From: SZUA-76 sp945787585
GTDB lineage: Bacteria > Pseudomonadota > Gammaproteobacteria > SZUA-140
Direction of reading: 5' to 3'
NCBI GenBank assembly: GCA_947258425.1
Contig: CAMYIG010000080.1
Coordinates: 1 to 12,319, forward strand
DNA: 12,319 nt
The translations under genes and the position numbers were made by a program. The notes beneath the pieces are model-generated. The model searched no databases, was not told the origin of the DNA, and was given only the letters and a program-made list of their open reading frames with translations. This document shows, one piece after another, positions 11,141-12,319 of the stretch (positions are counted from its first letter, which is position 1; every line of letters begins with the position of its first letter).

Positions 11141-12319
11141 ATGGAACTCAACACACTCACTGCCGTCTCTCCGATTGATGGTCGCTACCACGACAAGGTC
11201 AATGAACTGCGCCCCATCTTCAGTGAATACGGGCTCATCTATTTCAGAGTCGTCGTTGAAATTCGCTGGCTACAGGCGTTGGCCGACCATCCTGAGATTA
11301 AAGAAGTGCCCGCGCTCAGCAGCCAGGCCAATGACTATCTGCAAGGGATCATCGATAACTTTGGCTTAAGCGATGCGGAGCAGGTTAAAACGATTGAACG
11401 TACCACGAATCATGACGTAAAAGCGGTTGAGTATTATCTCAAAGAGAAGATTGCTGGCAATGACGAGTTAAACGCCGTCAACGAATTTATTCACTTCGCC
11501 TGCACCTCAGAAGATATCAACAACCTTGCTTATGCATTGATGTTGCGCGAAGGCCGCACAAAAGTGATGGCGCCATTGATAGAGAAGCTGATAAATACCG
11601 TCACCCAGCTGGCGCACCAGTATGCCGAACAACCGATGCTGGCACGCACTCACGGGCAGACCGCCTCACCGACCACGCTGGGTAAAGAGATCGCCAATGT
11701 TGCCCATCGTCTGATCCGTCAACGCGATCAATTTTTACTCAATCCCATTCTCGGTAAAATCAATGGCGCGACCGGCAACTACAACGCACACTACGCCGCA
11801 TATCCTGACGTCGACTGGCAAGACTTCTCGCAACGCTTTGTCACCAGTCTTGGACTGGAGTGGAACCCGTACACCACACAGATAGAGCCGCACGATTTCA
11901 TCACGCAGTACTTTGATTCCCTCTCCCACTTCAACACCATTCTCATCGACTACTGTCGTGACACGTGGGGCTACATCTCACTGGGGTATTTCAAGCAACG
12001 CACCGTTGAAGGCGAAGTCGGTTCATCCACCATGCCACATAAGGTTAACCCCATCGACTTTGAAAATGCAGAGGGCAATCTCGGGCTGGCCAACGCCATC
12101 TTTCAACACCTCGGTGCCAAATTGCCCATCTCTCGCTGGCAGCGCGATTTGACCGACTCCACCGTGCTACGCAACCTTGGTGTCGGCCTCGGTTACAGCC
12201 TGATTTCATATCAGGCATGTCTGAAAGGGATCTCAAAACTTGAAAGCAATCCACAGCGTATGCTGAGTGACCTCGACAATGCATGGGAAGTACTGGCGGA
12301 ACCGATTCAGACCGTGATG
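11141..12319 (+). CDS. purB: Adenylosuccinate lyase, 3' end outside the window
   Basis: PurB catalyses two steps in purine synthesis: it releases fumarate from SAICAR to give AICAR, and from adenylosuccinate to give AMP. The frame is open for 393 codons up to the window edge without a stop; the E. coli enzyme has 456 residues, so roughly the last 60 are missing. MELNTLTAVSPIDGRYHDKV is the typical start. TSEDINNLAYA, ARTHGQTASPTT with His171, and the fumarase/aspartase-superfamily signature GSSTMPHKVNP with Ser295 agree with the E. coli catalytic residues. The ATG at 11141 has only a weak AGG (11131-11133) ahead of it. It is the third gene of the probable mnmA-hflD-purB operon. No frameshift or odd residue is seen. 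Confidence 0.98.
   Translation, partial: MELNTLTAVSPIDGRYHDKVNELRPIFSEYGLIYFRVVVEIRWLQALADHPEIKEVPALSSQANDYLQGIIDNFGLSDAEQVKTIERTTNHDVKAVEYYLKEKIAGNDELNAVNEFIHFACTSEDINNLAYALMLREGRTKVMAPLIEKLINTVTQLAHQYAEQPMLARTHGQTASPTTLGKEIANVAHRLIRQRDQFLLNPILGKINGATGNYNAHYAAYPDVDWQDFSQRFVTSLGLEWNPYTTQIEPHDFITQYFDSLSHFNTILIDYCRDTWGYISLGYFKQRTVEGEVGSSTMPHKVNPIDFENAEGNLGLANAIFQHLGAKLPISRWQRDLTDSTVLRNLGVGLGYSLISYQACLKGISKLESNPQRMLSDLDNAWEVLAEPIQTVM

Noticed and set aside
1..12319. tRNA genes, CRISPR arrays, insertion sequences or prophage
   Set aside because: I saw no cloverleaf-like segment, regularly spaced repeats, transposase motifs or terminal inverted repeats. HflD is linked to phage lambda only through its E. 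coli phenotype and is not a phage gene.

Overview
The window looks like a piece of a gammaproteobacterial chromosome with moderate GC. The gene order trxB ... aat, infA, clpA, clpS, cspD ... rluE, mnmA, hflD, purB is a housekeeping neighbourhood familiar from Pseudomonas and from free-living or symbiotic purple-sulfur-type Gammaproteobacteria. I cannot name a species. Apart from the PilZ gene and the broken porin, every recognised gene is a core gene. I see no rRNA, tRNA, CRISPR array, intact insertion sequence or prophage.

Layout. (1) Positions 1-743 hold the 3' part of a general porin gene whose reading frame breaks close to the C-terminus. (2) Positions 744-1401 are a gene-free gap with a hairpin after the porin and a short reading-frame remnant resembling part of an ABC-transporter ATPase. 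(3) Positions 1402-4764 on the plus strand hold thioredoxin reductase (trxB), a small single-domain PilZ protein, a FemAB/GNAT-like acyltransferase (PF04339 type) and leucyl/phenylalanyl-tRNA-protein transferase (aat). (4) infA (4954-5172) has its own -10-like box and converges on clpA across a strong hairpin. (5) clpS-clpA form a minus-strand operon (7859-5250). (6) cspD (8182-8412) diverges from clpS. (7) rluE (8712-9248), then mnmA-hflD-purB (from 9336), run on the plus strand; purB is cut by the window end.

How the genes work together. aat, clpS and clpA form the bacterial N-degron route: Aat adds Leu/Phe to N-termini beginning with Lys or Arg, ClpS recognises the resulting residue, and ClpA unfolds the protein for ClpP, which is not in the window. 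cspD is the usual divergent neighbour of clpSA. infA, rluE and mnmA serve translation: initiation, 23S rRNA pseudouridylation and tRNA wobble-uridine thiolation. mnmA-hflD-purB is a commonly conserved cluster.

I found no clear new multi-gene system. The points most worth a second look are small: mutually exclusive hairpins just upstream of rluE, a perfect TATAAT placed so close to the clpS start that the transcript may be leaderless, the frame break at the end of the porin, the ABC-like remnant before trxB, and the absence of icd and of a bacterial arginyl/leucyl-transferase gene (bpt/ate) from places where related genomes often carry them.
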